DNA of 64,000 bases from Ascaris suum (GCA_013433145.1 CM024182.1:4450501-4514500), one strand, 5' to 3'; counted from the first letter of the stretch, positions 48,600 through 62,814 are shown. A program made the numbers and translations. Notes: generated by a model not told the origin, from the letters alone.

Positions 48600-51500
48600 A
48601 CAAAAGAACGCATTAACACACATTCTCTCAGTTTTGGTGCATTTAAGCACTAAGTGCTGCTGCATTTTGAAGTGAGAAAGCGCATCTCATGCAAGCCAAC
48701 ATAGCGCAATTTTCCACTATTCAGTTTTACAATCCAATAAATGTAAAAGATGAGGTCACAGAGCAAAATATACATCCCGTAAAAGCCATCGAAATGTTTT
48801 ACTATTAAAACACACGAACGGTGCTCATTACTTTGAAGAAAAAAAAAAGAACTTTAATTGCACAGATCATCAAATTTGTTCAATTTCAATCTTCACTTCC
48901 CTAGCGATGTCCATGCACAATGGCTGATAGTAGTGTTTAGCGACCGCAACACTGTAAAGCAACAACGCTCACAAGTACCTCGTAAAACGATCCAATATCA
49001 ACAGCAAATCATACCACGAATTCTTCACCTCTTTATATAATTACTTAATTAACAGGTACTAGGTATGCATATGAGCAATGACAATAATGAAAGTGGATTA
49101 GAAAAATCAACTATGTGCGCATCTTAGTTTCAAGCATTGTTTTGTATTTAATTACTGCTTTAATATCACCTCTACTATCATCCCACGCATATTTAAATAA
49201 TTATATCGCATAGCAGCATCGTCTCAATTCCTATTCGTATCACTAAATTATTTTCAATATTTTTAGAAACTTTTCCTTATAAACCTTATAAGATTGATGA
49301 TGATCGATGGTTGTTTGAGATTGCTATTTCTTTGTATGATAAAGAAAAATTTTTATTACTCCCTTTGCAAAAATTCTTAACGATTGAACAAAATATAAAA
49401 TATTTCTATTGTCATTTCAAATTATGATTATTCGGAATTTTATGCAAATCGAATAAGTTTCTTAATGCGTAATTTGCATACTTGAAGAGTGAATAAAAAT
49501 ATTTGTAATTTCGTTTCAATTATCCTCTATGCTTGATCACAGAAAATCGCATTGATTCTCTCTGATCTCATTGTCTATTCGATTCATTAATTCATTGATT
49601 AATGATGAAAACATTAATCACAAAAAAATTGTGAGCTTTTCGTTTACAAAAATTTGTTTTCAAACAATACATTAATTTCTTTTCTTCACGTCACTCATAT
49701 CTTCATGCCTATAAAGATGACAGAGGTAAGTGACCGTGATATTAAAAAAACAATTGGAGTTGTTTTAATATTTTTGCTATACCTATATGATAAGGTATTA
49801 AGTGATAACAGCTATATAATTTTAGTTTTTCATCCTTAACACCTGTTATTACTTCTGTGCTACACCTACATCTTTGCCTTGCAGCCTCATTATATTCCGA
49901 AGGGGTGAAAAATATCATTCTCGACATCGGCTTTTCCAAAGTTAGGAGAAAATAGAAACCTCTATTGGCTATAAATTCTACTATATTATATCCTCCTTTT
50001 CCTCAAAAAAAACTCCATAAATCTACTTGCTACGAAACTTATAAATGAACTTTTATGGTATTTGTTTATACAACACTCAGCGACAGAATATGAAAAGATT
50101 GAAATTTAATTTCATGTCGACGGGAAAACGATTATGTTATTCACAGCACTGAAATGATATAGGAGGATAAAAACCGAGAGGAATCAAGCAATGCGCTTGG
50201 AAATACAGCCAACATATATGCGCAATAATACATTCAGAAAGGGATGAAAGCATGGAAAAAAGCGCAATCACATCATATGTTGATGGATAGCATGTGAACT
50301 ACAGGCTTATCAATTTACAATTAAATATTCCTATTACTGCGAGATTTACTCACTGAAACGCTTTTTATGCTAAATTAGGCAACCTAATGAACGAGTACTA
50401 TTGAAGAAATAAGCTCCGCAAAGCGCAATTAATCTTCGAAAGCGAAGTGTAACTGCAACTAGCTACACATAGAGAATAAAATGTCTAAAAATGACCATCC
50501 TCACATAGGGGAAACGAGATTTTACCACTTTTCTAAGAAAATATTCATATGAAACAAATTTCACAAATTTGCTTCGCAGATGCATATGATATCGATATCG
50601 TTCCCATGCGTATGCTACATATGTGTAAATGCTTGTTAGTTTGTCGCTTCAAGTGAAATAAAGTTCGAAGAAGGAGTTATATATTTTGTGGATATAATGC
50701 AGGATGAATTCATATTCCATGACCATCCGTGGTGATCAATCACCTTTGAATGAATTTACTCAAAAAGTGTTACGAACTTTACAACATTTCACAAAGGTTG
50801 AATGTTCATTTTACGTTGGTGGCATTACAAAAAAAAGTGGATCGTTTGTTGATTTATGCTAATTGCTGTACAGAGGGATTATTCTCCGTATCACATGTGT
50901 ACAACATGCTGATCAGATGAGTGGAAGTGCCACAGCTTCATTTCTACACATTTCCCACCTCTTTACAATTATTTCTGCACAAAAAAAAAGCTAAAATTCA
51001 TCGAAAATCGAATATCATCATTTCAGCTATTTAAGGGATGGCACATTGAGAAAGAAACATTTCAGGTGAACATAACAATGCGTAATTTTTTTTTTGTACT
51101 GAGTCGAACATGCAACTGAAAGCCTTCATACCGTCAATTCAAATCGGCTTCAATTTCCATTTATATCGATCCTCCGACTCGTGCACGGAATTTAAGCAAA
51201 GAAAGAAAAACGGCTATGGCAGGCAGTGACTGAAGGAGGCAATGAACATACGAAGAACGACTTATCGAGATCGGCTGCAGACTAAGTCCGAGAATTTTCA
51301 TATACAACAGAAAGCACCTGACTCAGAAACGGCGGAAAGCATGACGTGATACTACACATTGTGTTAGCATGTTTAGCAATACAAATTATAAAGAAATGAT
51401 ACACATGATGGCTGTTAACAGCACATTCTTCGCTGCCATCTTCAAATCTACGATCAGAACAAATCACAGAGTAAAATATATCTGAAATATTCGATCTCGA

Positions 51501-54500
51501 TGTGAAATATTCCTTGAGCCTGATCTTTGAGTTTATTGGGCGGCACTTTTGATGAGCACTCTTTTCTGAGACAGTGAGCTTATTCACTGAAGTGTGGCAA
51601 AATGAGAGAAAAGCATTAGCTGTTGCATAGTGATGATGAAGGAAACCATAGCAGTTGCATAAGAGTAAAGTAGACGAAAGGAATGGGAAGGAGAAGGGAA
51701 AAAGACAGGCAACCCTCCAGCCACGCGGTGGTCGCAGGTGGTGAGGAAAGAAAAGGAGAAGGAATTCGGCTATGAGTGAGGAGGTGAGCTGGGGGTGCGG
51801 GGGGGGGGGGGAGGGAGAAAGGGATGGAAGGTGGAAGAAACAAAAAGAAAAGATAATCTCTTATAAGGTGGAAAGGTAAGAAGCCGGAAGAGCAAAAGAT
51901 GAGAGAAAAATGAACGGTAAAATAATGACAGCACTCCGTAAGCTGTTCAATCATTCCTCACAATAACTCGTGGCAACACTTCACTTTCTATGAAATAACG
52001 GAAGCAAATGTGCCAAATTCCATAATTTTTATTAACTATAGCTGTTGTTTGGAAAAAATTATTTACGATATATTAATAGCCCTCAAGCACAATTTATCAG
52101 CGTTGTCTGACGGGAAAAAATTCAAACCTATTTTATTAACGATTCACTGGAATCTTATAAACTCGTTTAACCACTTTAAGAAATTCTTTAAAGTAATTCC
52201 TTTTTTTTGTTTCTGTCACTACTGCCGAAACGTTAGCAATTACAACCCAAAACTAGCGGAATTATTACTGCCACTGACGTCGTTTAATAGGAGACCAGGG
52301 AATTAAGTAAACGCATCGACGCCTACGCCTTTGAGATTACTCGCTATTGCTTTAACATGGAGGAACAAATGATGTAAGGTGAATGGAGAATGATTTCTTT
52401 GCCTTGTTAAGCATACAGATGAGGTGTGATATTCTAAAAAAAGATTTAAGAAACTACGATAGTTGTGCCTTATAGTATAATAACGGAAGATTGTTCAGTT
52501 TGCTCACCTTTACCTATTTCATCAGTCATTCTCTAACTTTACAGAGCGCTTTCAAAATATGCGTTAACAAATTTCAAAAAAAAGCAGATTAAAATCAAAT
52601 CATAGAGGAAAAATAGGAAGAAATGTGAAAGTAGAGGGGGCATATGAGAGGAGTTCGCAGGATGTATGCTTCTGAAAAGTTCTATGAGTTATCAGCAAAT
52701 GCGAGAGGCATTGATTTGCTAGTATTATGACCTTATAAATCTTGCAAGACTATTTCCTATTTCTTATTTCACCGATGGGCCGCTTTTGCTTGTATCTCGA
52801 AAAATTCTTCCACTCTGCCATAAGTCAAAATCAACCTTTATGTTAGTTAAGACTTGCTATCGGCGGCTTTCTTTCCATCACAAATTCATTAGTTCGATGT
52901 ATTCCTTTCGACTTTTTTTAAAATTCAATTCCACTTTCAATCGCTCTTTTCTATTTGTATTTTCGTTGCGGAGACCACCAATGATCATTGTTTGCCTCGT
53001 TCCGCTTTTATATAATCAGTTTCCGAGGAACCCACATTTTGAACAATTCCCCTTTGTCAGTGTAGAATGCTGTGTCGATTTTCAGACGGTGTGAATATTT
53101 TTGATTTTTATTCAATCGCATAAAAATTGAAATATTTTCGCATTAATAAAATTTTTCACTGCATCTATAAAATTGAAAATTTGTTCCTAAAAAACAATTA
53201 TAAATATTTTCTATTCTTTGAATATTTGTTAGTAAGTTTCGTTTTTTTTAATATTTGTGATGGTTGGTTATGTGTATACCTCAAATATACCATAAATATC
53301 ATATCAATGCCATAAATATTGATTTAATATTCTTGAAGGCAGCAGCCAGAAATAATTGTTATGAGCGGTCGGTTACAGCAAAATCATTTCATTTTGGCCA
53401 AATTTTAAACGATATATAATGAATGTATATGAGAGCATCAGCACATATTTCCCATTCAAACATATAATGACGAAGTGAAGGCGTTTCATTTCTACTTAGT
53501 GAATTTTTGATACTATTATTTAAACTGTAGGTATAATTCTAGAAAATAGATGTTAACATTTAGTCTTTTGTCGGAAGCAGAAATCTCTAAAAAAATCGCT
53601 AAGCCACTAAAAATTTACATTTCAAAAAAATTACCATATATTTCAGTTTTGCAATATTAGATGAAAAATTTCAGCATAAAATTCAAAATTATTTTTTCGA
53701 TATATTTTAAAAATTCGCAAAAATTCATTAAACTTTTTTAAAAGAAATTCTTATTTTTGCATTATTGCATTTTGCATCGTTCTATGCAAATCTCGGAAAA
53801 ACATTTCGTGAAAAAATTTGTGCGTTATAATATTCATTGCAATTTATAAATTTGAAAAAAATGAGTTTGTTCAAAAAAGTTTCTTTTTGCAATCCTTTTT
53901 GTAATCCTTTTTGCAATCCTTTGCACACAGATTCTCACAATTCATCGCAAATTTTAATGCAAAATATGACGCCATACGATTATACTGCGCGTAAGACGTA
54001 TAACGCTACCACAAGATTTCGGCAATTAATGTGCACAAACTCAAAGATATGCTTTGAATTGTTTAGAGTGTTTTTCCGACTTAACGAGTGTTAACGATGG
54101 ATGTAGCTCAAATTGTTATTCGCCTTAAATAAGTGGCATAGCTAAGCAGAAACTTTTAACTGGGCCTTCTGCAACTTCCTCGTTCATCGAAATATTTCTC
54201 CAAGAGCCCGAAGAGGAAGTGCTGCAACCGCTGAAGGCAAGTAGAACCGGAGGAGGTGAGAAGGGAGGGAAGTCATCGGGATCGGGACTTGTGAAAATTG
54301 TTTTCAATTTTATGTAGTATTTGTTCTCACCTCTTCCCATACTACCTAGAATAGTTAGACTAGCCATGTCTTCTCCCATCGCTTACCATCCTTCTTCCTT
54401 TGCTTGAATTCGTCATTACCCGAAGAGATGCGGATGATATATCGCTTCATACACCTAGCGACGGGTTGCTTCGATAGGTGCGACAGCTGAACATCTCTAG

Positions 54501-56180
54501 ACGAGTTTGTTTTTATCTGCCAACACATATGGAGAATATACGTCGAATGCCGTAAAGAGATGAGATTTTTGCTTTTTCCTTTCTCTTCCACACTCTGAAA
54601 TATACGACAAAATTTGCATATCCACTTGCACCTCACTTTTTACTTCAATCATTAATGAGACTTTGCATCAAAAAATGCGACGATAACGCTATGCATTGCA
54701 TAAATATTTCACTCTTTGTGATGTCTGTCGCAAGGAAATTGTTTCTTGTACCTGTTCGCGCTGTGCAGCACTAATTCCCTACCCCCCCCCCCCCCCCCCC
54801 CACCCATCCGTTTGAAATAAATCTACGTTGTGTTTGCATCATACTTCAATACTTCAAACTTCATATAGTGTTTTGCCGTATCCTGATGCATCACGCCTAC
54901 CGATAGAAAACAGTATAGAGTACAAATGTCAGTGCTACTGTGAATATATGAATGCTTTTTACCTAAGAAACACCTATTAATCACCATTCGCATCTCATAA
55001 TTTCTTACCATAACGTTCAAATGATAGAGAGGACAAGAATTTTTTTCCTACGTGAATTTTATATTGTATATAGAAAGTATACTTATACTTTCATAGCAGA
55101 TAGACATATTTTTATCACTTACCTACTTGAATATTGCAAAAATATATAAAAACTATGCATTATGTACCGATGAGTTGAACAACTTTAGCTTCTCATTTTA
55201 TTTCCGGTGCAAAAATTTGTGTATTCGAATTCATACACAATTGTAGCTTCATCTGAATGGAACATTTAATAGCCAATAATTCAGCAAAATAACTGCGCTA
55301 TCTAATACTTATCGATCAAATTGGTGGTTTTCTTCCTCAGCCGCAATACTTCACGCCAATATTACTCCAAGAAACGGAGCATTTCTGCATATAACAGTGA
55401 AAAAAATCGTTCATATAAAAAAAGTAATAGCCCTCTTTCGCGTTTATTCACCTAAAAATACCTTGATCATAATCAGTCATGTGATGTGCATTTCACTTTT
55501 TAATCTTGAAGAGCTATATATCATGTGAGTGGTGCACTGGAGCGTCATGTATTACAAGGATGATCTTTACACATGGAGAGGGCAAAAAAGGAGAGAGGTC
55601 TCATGGCTCAAGGGTGGTCGTTATTGCATAGAGAAGGGAAAAAGAGGGGGAACGAGTAATTTTTCTTCTCTCGACGGACGCCTACCAGACAGCCGATGAG
55701 AACCAGCTGTGGATTCTCGCCAAACGCAATCATCTGTTTATTGATTCTTTTAGTGTTGCAGAGGCTTTCTACTTATTTTTCAGTTATTCCTCATTTATTA
55801 TTTGCCGATTCATTGATTACAGAAAACCCTGATAGATAGAAATTTTTTTATATTTCTGCACGTAATAATCATTTATGAATATTTTTTCTGAGGTATATTT
55901 TTTTAAGGTGCATAATGTGTGGACCTTTTTTTTTTCTACAGGCAATCAGCCAATAGACAGCTTCAACGACTCTTCATCAAATCATCCGAATGACCCAATG
56001 CAATCTCATAGAAGTTCTCACTTTTTTTAATGCTATGCACTTCGCTTTACTCTGACTACACTAATTTTAAGCCCTTTAATTTATTGTTTACCCTGATCTT
56101 CCTCTAACAGAAGTATTTGGTTTTCCGATGTCTGGATCGAGAGGTCTTCTATTCAACGAGTTTATCGTCGTATTGTTTGC
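48600..56180. other. AT-rich gene-poor region
   Basis: No exon chain was found. It includes poly-G (51799-51811) and poly-C (54782-54801) runs and a triple 12-bp repeat (TGCAATCCTTTT) at about 53888-53921. The proline-rich minus frame at 51616-51954 follows a pyrimidine tract. Minus frames at 54125-54636 have an acceptor near 54600 but no coherent continuation. Confidence 0.45.
54782..54801. repeat. Poly-C run of 20
   Basis: C homopolymer in AT-rich DNA. Confidence 0.95.
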
Positions 56181-56204
56181 TAACCAAAAACGTTGCAAAA
56201 TGAG

Positions 56205-56390
56205 ACGAATGGACTGCGCTTCAACCACAACCGCATTGCAGCGCAAATGTGGTTTGCATATCGCCTGTGTTATTTTAGATGCAATGAGGCGAAGGCATCG
56301 GCGAGGTGGTCGATTACAGCAAGCATCGTTGTACGAAGGAACGACTTACGTGTCAAACTGAATGCGATACTTATGCTGTTGATCGAACAA
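56205..56390 (+). CDS. Candidate exon resembling a channel calmodulin-binding segment
   Basis: A 62-codon frame ends at a good donor (GAACAA|GTAAAT). It reads NRIAAQMWFAYRLCYFRCNE, then AKASARWSITASIVVRRNDL and RVKLNAIL. The W-x-x-Y-(K/R) pattern, the RxxxAK that follows and the RxKLN further on parallel the order in the calmodulin-binding domain of SK (KCNN/KCNL) potassium channels; KCNQ helix A is another possible match. The acceptor (AAAATGAG) is weak. No pore exon was found upstream. After the next acceptor (56439) the frame stops within nine codons. It could be a channel remnant or chance. Confidence 0.28.
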
Positions 56391-56885
56391 GTAAATGTAT
56401 GTGTGTTCATGTCTCTCTGTGTGTCTGCTGATTTCAGCTGGATTACGACAGAAGTTGGGTATACTGAGTTCAGGTGTGATAACGTCTGCCATCAGATGCC
56501 GTCCTGTATCAAACTCAAGAAGATCCATCAATTTGCGACGATGTAATAATCGCCTGAATTTGCTGAAAAAAAAGTTTTGCATGCATACTGCAATTTGTTC
56601 AGTTTTCACTTTTGCAATCGTTGAATGCAGAACACGTGTTCGCTCATTTGCTGATTCTTCATACAAATTATCAAAAGTAAATGTCATACCAACTATTCTG
56701 GAATGCTTCCCCATCTTTATCTGTAGACGTTTCCAAATGACCTGATTTAAATTTACCTCGTTAGTTAGGCCTATTAAAGCGCAGTTTTGAAAGTATGTCA
56801 GAGTTAAAGCTGAGTAATGAGATAGATTGAAAAACCTTAGCAAAGCAAAACATTTTCCAGCACTACAACATATTAGCAATAACAT
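56346..56885 (-). CDS. Unassigned 179-codon open frame
   Basis: This is the longest frame in the window that is not a simple repeat. It is basic, with fragments such as FRRLLHRRKLMDLLEFDTGR, and carries an internal acceptor (TTTTTTTTCAG, near 56565) in a frame that would not match. It overlaps the plus-strand candidate exon at 56205-56390. No motif, upstream exon or signal peptide was found, so it may be a chance frame. Confidence 0.2.
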   Translation of the reverse strand: MLLLICCSAGKCFALLRFFNLSHYSALTLTYFQNCALIGLTNEVNLNQVIWKRLQIKMGKHSRIVGMTFTFDNLYEESANERTRVLHSTIAKVKTEQIAVCMQNFFFSKFRRLLHRRKLMDLLEFDTGRHLMADVITPELSIPNFCRNPAEISRHTERHEHTYIYLFDQQHKYRIQFDT

Positions 56886-58393
56886 TGCTCAGATGTGCAA
56901 TCAATTCAAATACTTTTGATCGGTATTGATTTCTTATACTATTCACAAAGTTGAGCACTTGTGCCGTCTTTTAATCGAAACTTTTACAAGCGATATTATC
57001 ATGTGAGCAAATACCGTGCCTAAGTGCCCGTAATTAGTTACTATGAGCAGAAAATATTTCAACTTTCCTACAACTTGTTTAAGTACTCTTTCAGCTCAAA
57101 AAATGATAAAAGTAAGTGTTTACGTATTCGAAATATAAGAAAGGCTTGAAGAATAAGTGAAGTTACAATTGTATGTTGTTATGTCATTCGAGGGGTGTGA
57201 CTTTATCCTAAGGCCATAGAAAATGGGATATTTGCATTAATTTAATTTGCAGTAGTGAGCAAATGCAGCGTTCCACTTGAAGGATACGATTGGAATTACT
57301 GATAAATTAACAGGCGAACTTTAAAAATTGTTTTCATTAATGAAAGAATGGAATTTTTTAAAAACCCTATCACTCTAAAGAGTGCGCTAGAAAACCGCTC
57401 ACCTCTGACACTCTCAAAAAGTGAAATTGCACCCATCTACGTACCCTTTTGCTGAACTTAGGCGAGTTTCAGCTTCTGAGTTTTCGCGCTTCCTTTACGC
57501 CATCGTGAGATCGAACTCTTCGCATGGGGTATTTTTTCCACTCGAAAGTAGCATAGAAATGTTTTTTTTTTGCTTCTAATTCGTATTGACGTTCGCTGAC
57601 ATCGAATGAAGAGTCAATGAGACCATGAATAGCGAAACAATTATATTCGACGAGCGTTTCATTGGACATTCGAATGTCGACAATAACAGTAAAAAAACTT
57701 ACTGCGCTTTGTTGTTATTCGTCTAGCTCCCTAATTCTTCCAATTTAGAAGTTAATTAACTAAACGATTTTTTTTCGAAGGGGAGGGAGTGAAGCAGATA
57801 TAGAAATTAAAGGGGGGAGGGCATGCTCTGAAAAAGAATACAACAACAAACAACTATCTTTCAAAGGCGCTATATTCTTCGATGAATTTCTTCTTCAAAT
57901 TTGCGCATAATTCAATCGACTGTTCTGCCGAAATTCCATATGAAGAAATTTTTTTACGCTTATTTGTTTCGTTTTTTTCCCATTTATTTACGATTAATTC
58001 TTACCAATTTTCCTTTTAAAGTTATCTCCAAACACAAAAAAGTCTCTTTCTTTTGATTCGATTTTCAAAATTTGAATAGTTATATGCCATTTTATAAATT
58101 TATAGTGTTTAAAATTATTACAGTTATTTTTTTTCATTACTAAAATGCAACGTGCATTTATTTGTATTTTTACATTGGATCACACGTGCAATCAGCTAAG
58201 CTGATTGTACACTGCTTTGCGGCTTTCCACATTGCTCACCTCCACATAACGGAGATGCCGTTTTGTGTTTGCTTCTCATTTGTTCATTCATTTGCATGCA
58301 TTCATTTATTATATTCAACACATCTTTAACACTCTTATCTTATTATTTTTTTAAAACATATTGGTCGAATAAAACTCCGGTCTGATAGTGTCT

Positions 58394-58545
58394 CGGCCTG
58401 AGTTTATGACACTCCTGCCAAATTATGCGTTCCTTGCCAAATTCATGTGAAGCGGTCAAGTTTATATGCCCCCACCTAACTTGTATGATCCCGACCAAAT
58501 TTATGTGATCCAAGCCAGATTTATATGACCGAGACTAAATCCACT
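58394..58545. repeat. Minisatellite of about 20-bp units, seven or so copies
   Basis: Degenerate units of the form CCAAATTTATGTGATCC (for example at 58434, 58494 and 58513) are spaced 19-21 bp apart. The GACC/GCC junction is kept while the centre varies. Confidence 0.8.
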
Positions 58546-60340
58546 CTTGAATTGAGTAGGTTCACTGTTAAATTATTTGTTTTAGATAGTGAGAAATATG
58601 CCTCAAAATAGGGCAGTCATATAATCCAACTTCTTCTTCAGGCATTATAAAATTCTAGTTCATTAATAAATAACATATGTTCCACAGTTCATTTATGATT
58701 GACTGAGATAGTCGAAATGATGCCACAACTGTAGTCTCTTTGCATTAATTCATTTCCGCTCTATCAGCGATTTGAGAATTCATTTATTTATCAACAAATC
58801 GAAATGCTTAGAAATTGTTAGAATTTCGAATATACAATTTTTCAAAAATTTTGCTCATACTAATGTTCAAAAATTCCTGCAATTTTTTTTTTGTGTCGCA
58901 TAAATTTGCTCGTCGTTCATTTCCAATGAATCACTATCGCTTACAGAAGAGTGTCTCTTTCTATCTTTCTCTCTCTCTATTCTTTCTATTGGGGACAAAC
59001 GTTGCACCATTGTGGTGCCGAACTTGAAATTACATTTCGTCATCAAAATATTGCAACGACTGACAACACTTTCGTCTCAGTTTTTCACAGGTAAACTTCT
59101 CATATACCCAATGAATTCTATGCTAAATTATGGTCAATTATTTTTGAATTTAATTACTGCAAAATTTGTAACGCTACTGCAAATATTTTGTTGGCTGGAA
59201 GAATCCAGAAAAAATGAAATGTAACCAAATGAATAAAATCATTCGATTGTCGTCTCGCAAAATATAAAAATTTATTTGCATATTTCTCATACGTAACGAA
59301 ATATGCAAATTTACAAAATTTTAACGGAAGTAGTTTGCTAGTAAAGTGATTAATTTCAGCAATCGTTTGATGAGGTCACGCTATGTGCATAAACTTTGTT
59401 TGTGGTAAGATTAAGAACGACTCAACCGATTAAATGCTAATTTAATACGCAAATAAACGGGCTAAATTAGCACTTTTTCAATGCGCTTAATGTATATTCT
59501 CTAATCATTTTTGCTTTACAATCCAATGTTTGATATTCTCTTGCGTTAATTTGCATTTTTGCAAAGCGCATTATAACGGTGCCATGTCTAGGCGTCTGTC
59601 CTTATTTTTGTTTGTTTTTTGTTTGTCGGTCTAGTTGGCTCCACTCGGGACTCAGTGAAAATGGAACTGCAAAATTTAAGTTCATTTCGCGCCTGTTCGA
59701 TGGTGGTTCTTATTGAAAAAAGGTTGCGCTGGAATTCTTTTTCAGCCCTATCGTATGTGCATAAAACACCTATGCAATCTCTTAACCCTTCTCCGTCTCC
59801 TCCTAACATCTCCCTCTCCCCATGTATTAACGCTTCTCCCGTCTCCTCCTAACCCCATCTCTAAGGGGAGGGAGCTCCCTCCTCCTCCCCCATCTCCTTG
59901 TGTGCATCACTTGTGCAACATGTATCCTTCTTATCAACATATTAGCAACCTAAAGTGGATTTTAACAGGTATGGAGATGCGATCAAAAAATGAATAAGAT
60001 TTAAATGCTGTCATTGCTGCAAAAGAATTGAGAATATGGGAAATACGTGAAAATCGTGACAATTTGAAGTACGGACTTGTCGATTGCAGATAGCGAAGGA
60101 AGAGAAGAGAAAGAAGAGTAATGATGAAAGATCAGTGCTAAGACTCGGATTGATCGGTTTGTTGTTATCGCTTATCGATCAGCTGATTAAAAACGCTAAA
60201 GTGTCGAGCATTGCTTATTGAAAGCGCTTTTCCTCTTTAAGTCGAATGGAGCAGATTGTGCTGAGAGGAATTGGTTCTGTTTTTCTCATTTTCATGTCTT
60301 CATTTAAGAGGCAAGTGATATAATACATCCAAGGAAATCA

Positions 60341-60373
60341 CCCCCCCCCCCCACTCCCGCCCCCCCCCCCCCC
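60341..60373. repeat. Two adjacent poly-C runs
   Basis: Twelve and about fourteen C residues are separated by a short ACTCCCG spacer, next to a CT-rich tract. Confidence 0.93.
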
Positions 60374-60706
60374 TCCGTCCTCTCTTCCCCATCCTCTCTA
60401 CCTAAGACTTTAGAACATCTAATGTGCTAAAGGAAGTGGACGTCTTACGCGTCTTACGCGTCCTACAGTGGAAATCTTTCTCTCGGGGGGCACGCTACCA
60501 AGTAAGTGCTTCAGCGAGCTTTCATTTTCCGCTTCCTTCGATCCTTTTTCTTCCCTTTCATGCTCCCTATTCCCTCTTCTCCTCCATCAGTCCTTTGTTC
60601 ATGGATAAATGAGTAACCTTTATGAAGAATTTGAGCAGTTTAGGCACTTTAATGAGTTGAATAAGTGCGGAAAATAATTTCTGGCAGAGCACTCAGTGTA
60701 TACGTG

Positions 60707-60780
60707 TGTGGCTGAGTGGTGAGGCGCTTGATGATGACGCTTAGCAGTGAAGCTGTGGTTGTCTGTGATGAGTGTTTCAG
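60707..60780 (+). repeat. tRNA-like 5' half
   Basis: TGTGGCTGAGTGGTGAGGCG fits the A box and D arm of a Ser- or Leu-type tRNA. No B box or anticodon arm follows, so it is a fragment or SINE head. Confidence 0.25.
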
Positions 60781-61411
60781 CTATGCCGTTTGCTTTTCAT
60801 CCGTTGTGAATCGATTGTTGTTAGTGGTTAAATCAGCAACTTTTGCACAGTTATCTGTTAGCGCCTCAAATGCTCTCATGTTTAATTACGTTTTGTGCTA
60901 TTTCAACGCTAATTTAGAGATTTTAGAGAGTTGCTGTATTCGTTGCGTTGCTAGCATGTTGCCAATTTGCTAGCATTGAACACCAAAAACATTAAAAATT
61001 TTTGAATAACAATAGAAAATAGCACTTTTTTCAAACAAGAAAGGATAAAAAGAAACGGATTTCGCCTTAACATTGAATGTTCATATTTGCGTTGTCTAAT
61101 ATGCTTGGTTTTTCATCGATTTTTTTCTGATGGTTTTGAAAATTCCTTAATCATTTCAGCTTCACCTAACCATAAAGACACTTTTTTCCTTGTTGGAAGT
61201 AATTTTTCACAAACTGTGATAACGTTTTAAACCATTTTTAAACGATTTAGCCGACTCCTAAACGCAAAAATTCTTGACCGATTTTATGCGTCAAACATTT
61301 TCTTTTATATACCAGAATATCCATTCCTGCATATATAATGATTCAAAAAGAAGAGCGGAAATGAGTGCACTTTTCTCATTGCTCAAGTCGATGTGATTTA
61401 AACGGCGTTTA

Positions 61412-61644
<233 letters not shown>

Positions 61645-62565
61645 TCACATGTTTTCGTCTCATGTAAGTGCTACTAAACTTGTTCGCCATTTTTTGTTGA
61701 GAGTTATAGACGGAAGGCCCTTGCGCTGTTCATGAGAAGTAAAATACCGTTTAGAATATTCAAACTCCGGAATGATCATCACTAATCGTCCAAATGCCTA
61801 TCGGCGATATTCTCTAAAAACTCGACGAGTATAAAATTGCTGAAGAGAAAACGATCGATCAAATATTTATTGACAACGTCGAAATTTTCGAGAATCGAAG
61901 TAATTTAATGATTATTTTCTCGATTGCCGGAAGTGATCGTCAGTGGAAAACAAATAAATTTTTTGAAGTTTGGCATATTTCGTTTTCTCAATTTCCATCA
62001 ATAAATAATTCCTAATTCAATGTCCCCTTCGTCTTACTCTATGAAAAATATTTTCCTACCGCAATAAATTAAATGATTCATTATCCCAATTGGAATTTTC
62101 GAACGAGAGAATGAACAATGTCATGATTTGAAGGAGGTCAATTTCGCGTTTTATAGACTTCTGTAAATTACAGTGTCTCTTGTCTGTGCTTGTGCATTTG
62201 AACACTTTACTGCCTGTCGGGCACTTTCAACTAGATAACCGATCAGGCTCAAGTTATGGCATTTGATGTCCTATGTATAAAGTAGTGACCTCTTATACCA
62301 ATGTTCAAATTGATCCATCAAATTCAATAGGAAGTATCGCCATTTAAATGCGCCAAAAATTTAGCATATGCTTTATAGATGACCGCTTTTTCTTCATCCA
62401 TCCACGTATCATAAAATATGACCCTTTTTTAGCAAATTTATGTGGACATTCGGACCACCTGAAATATGGATGTATTACTCTGCAATCTTATTATTTATGG
62501 GCGTTCATGAAAGTGATTAGTGCGGAGAATGGAACTGTAAAATTCACCTTGCCTTAGGTCAAACA

Positions 62566-62811
62566 ATGCGTGGACAAAAGCTTTCTGGAGAGAAGAAACG
62601 TTGGCGTGAAACATCCGGCGATGAGGAATCATCCTTCGATAATTGCTCTATTCCTTCATCGTCGTTCGTTATGACCCCGGCTGGGCAATTCTTCAGTGGG
62701 TTCTTCGGTGATACGATGCGTTCTTTTGACTATCCACTTCATAAAGTAGCCCCTTATTGGACCGAACAACCCGTCATGCGTGAATGCAACGTTGGTACCA
62801 CTCTTGGCGAG
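62566..62811 (+). CDS. First exon of an unrecognised gene, continuing downstream
   Basis: An acceptor (CTTGCCTTAG, ending at 62557) is followed after 8 nt by ATG, the arrangement of a spliced-leader trans-spliced start. The frame is open for 82 codons to GGCGAG|GTTTTG, phase 0. Codon use and composition are richer in G+C than the surroundings. The product begins MRGQKLSGEKKRWRETSGDE (charged, no signal peptide). Later it has PAGQFFSGFFGDTMRSFDYP and PYWTEQPVMRECNVGTTLGE. I do not recognise the family. No further exon was found before 64000; the rest may lie beyond the window. Confidence 0.5.
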
Positions 62812-62814
62812 GTT

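Noticed and set aside
51616..51954. 112-codon minus frame with Pro/Ser/Leu-rich stretch
   Set aside because: It is the translation of a polypurine/polypyrimidine tract with a poly-G run; no splice or start context.
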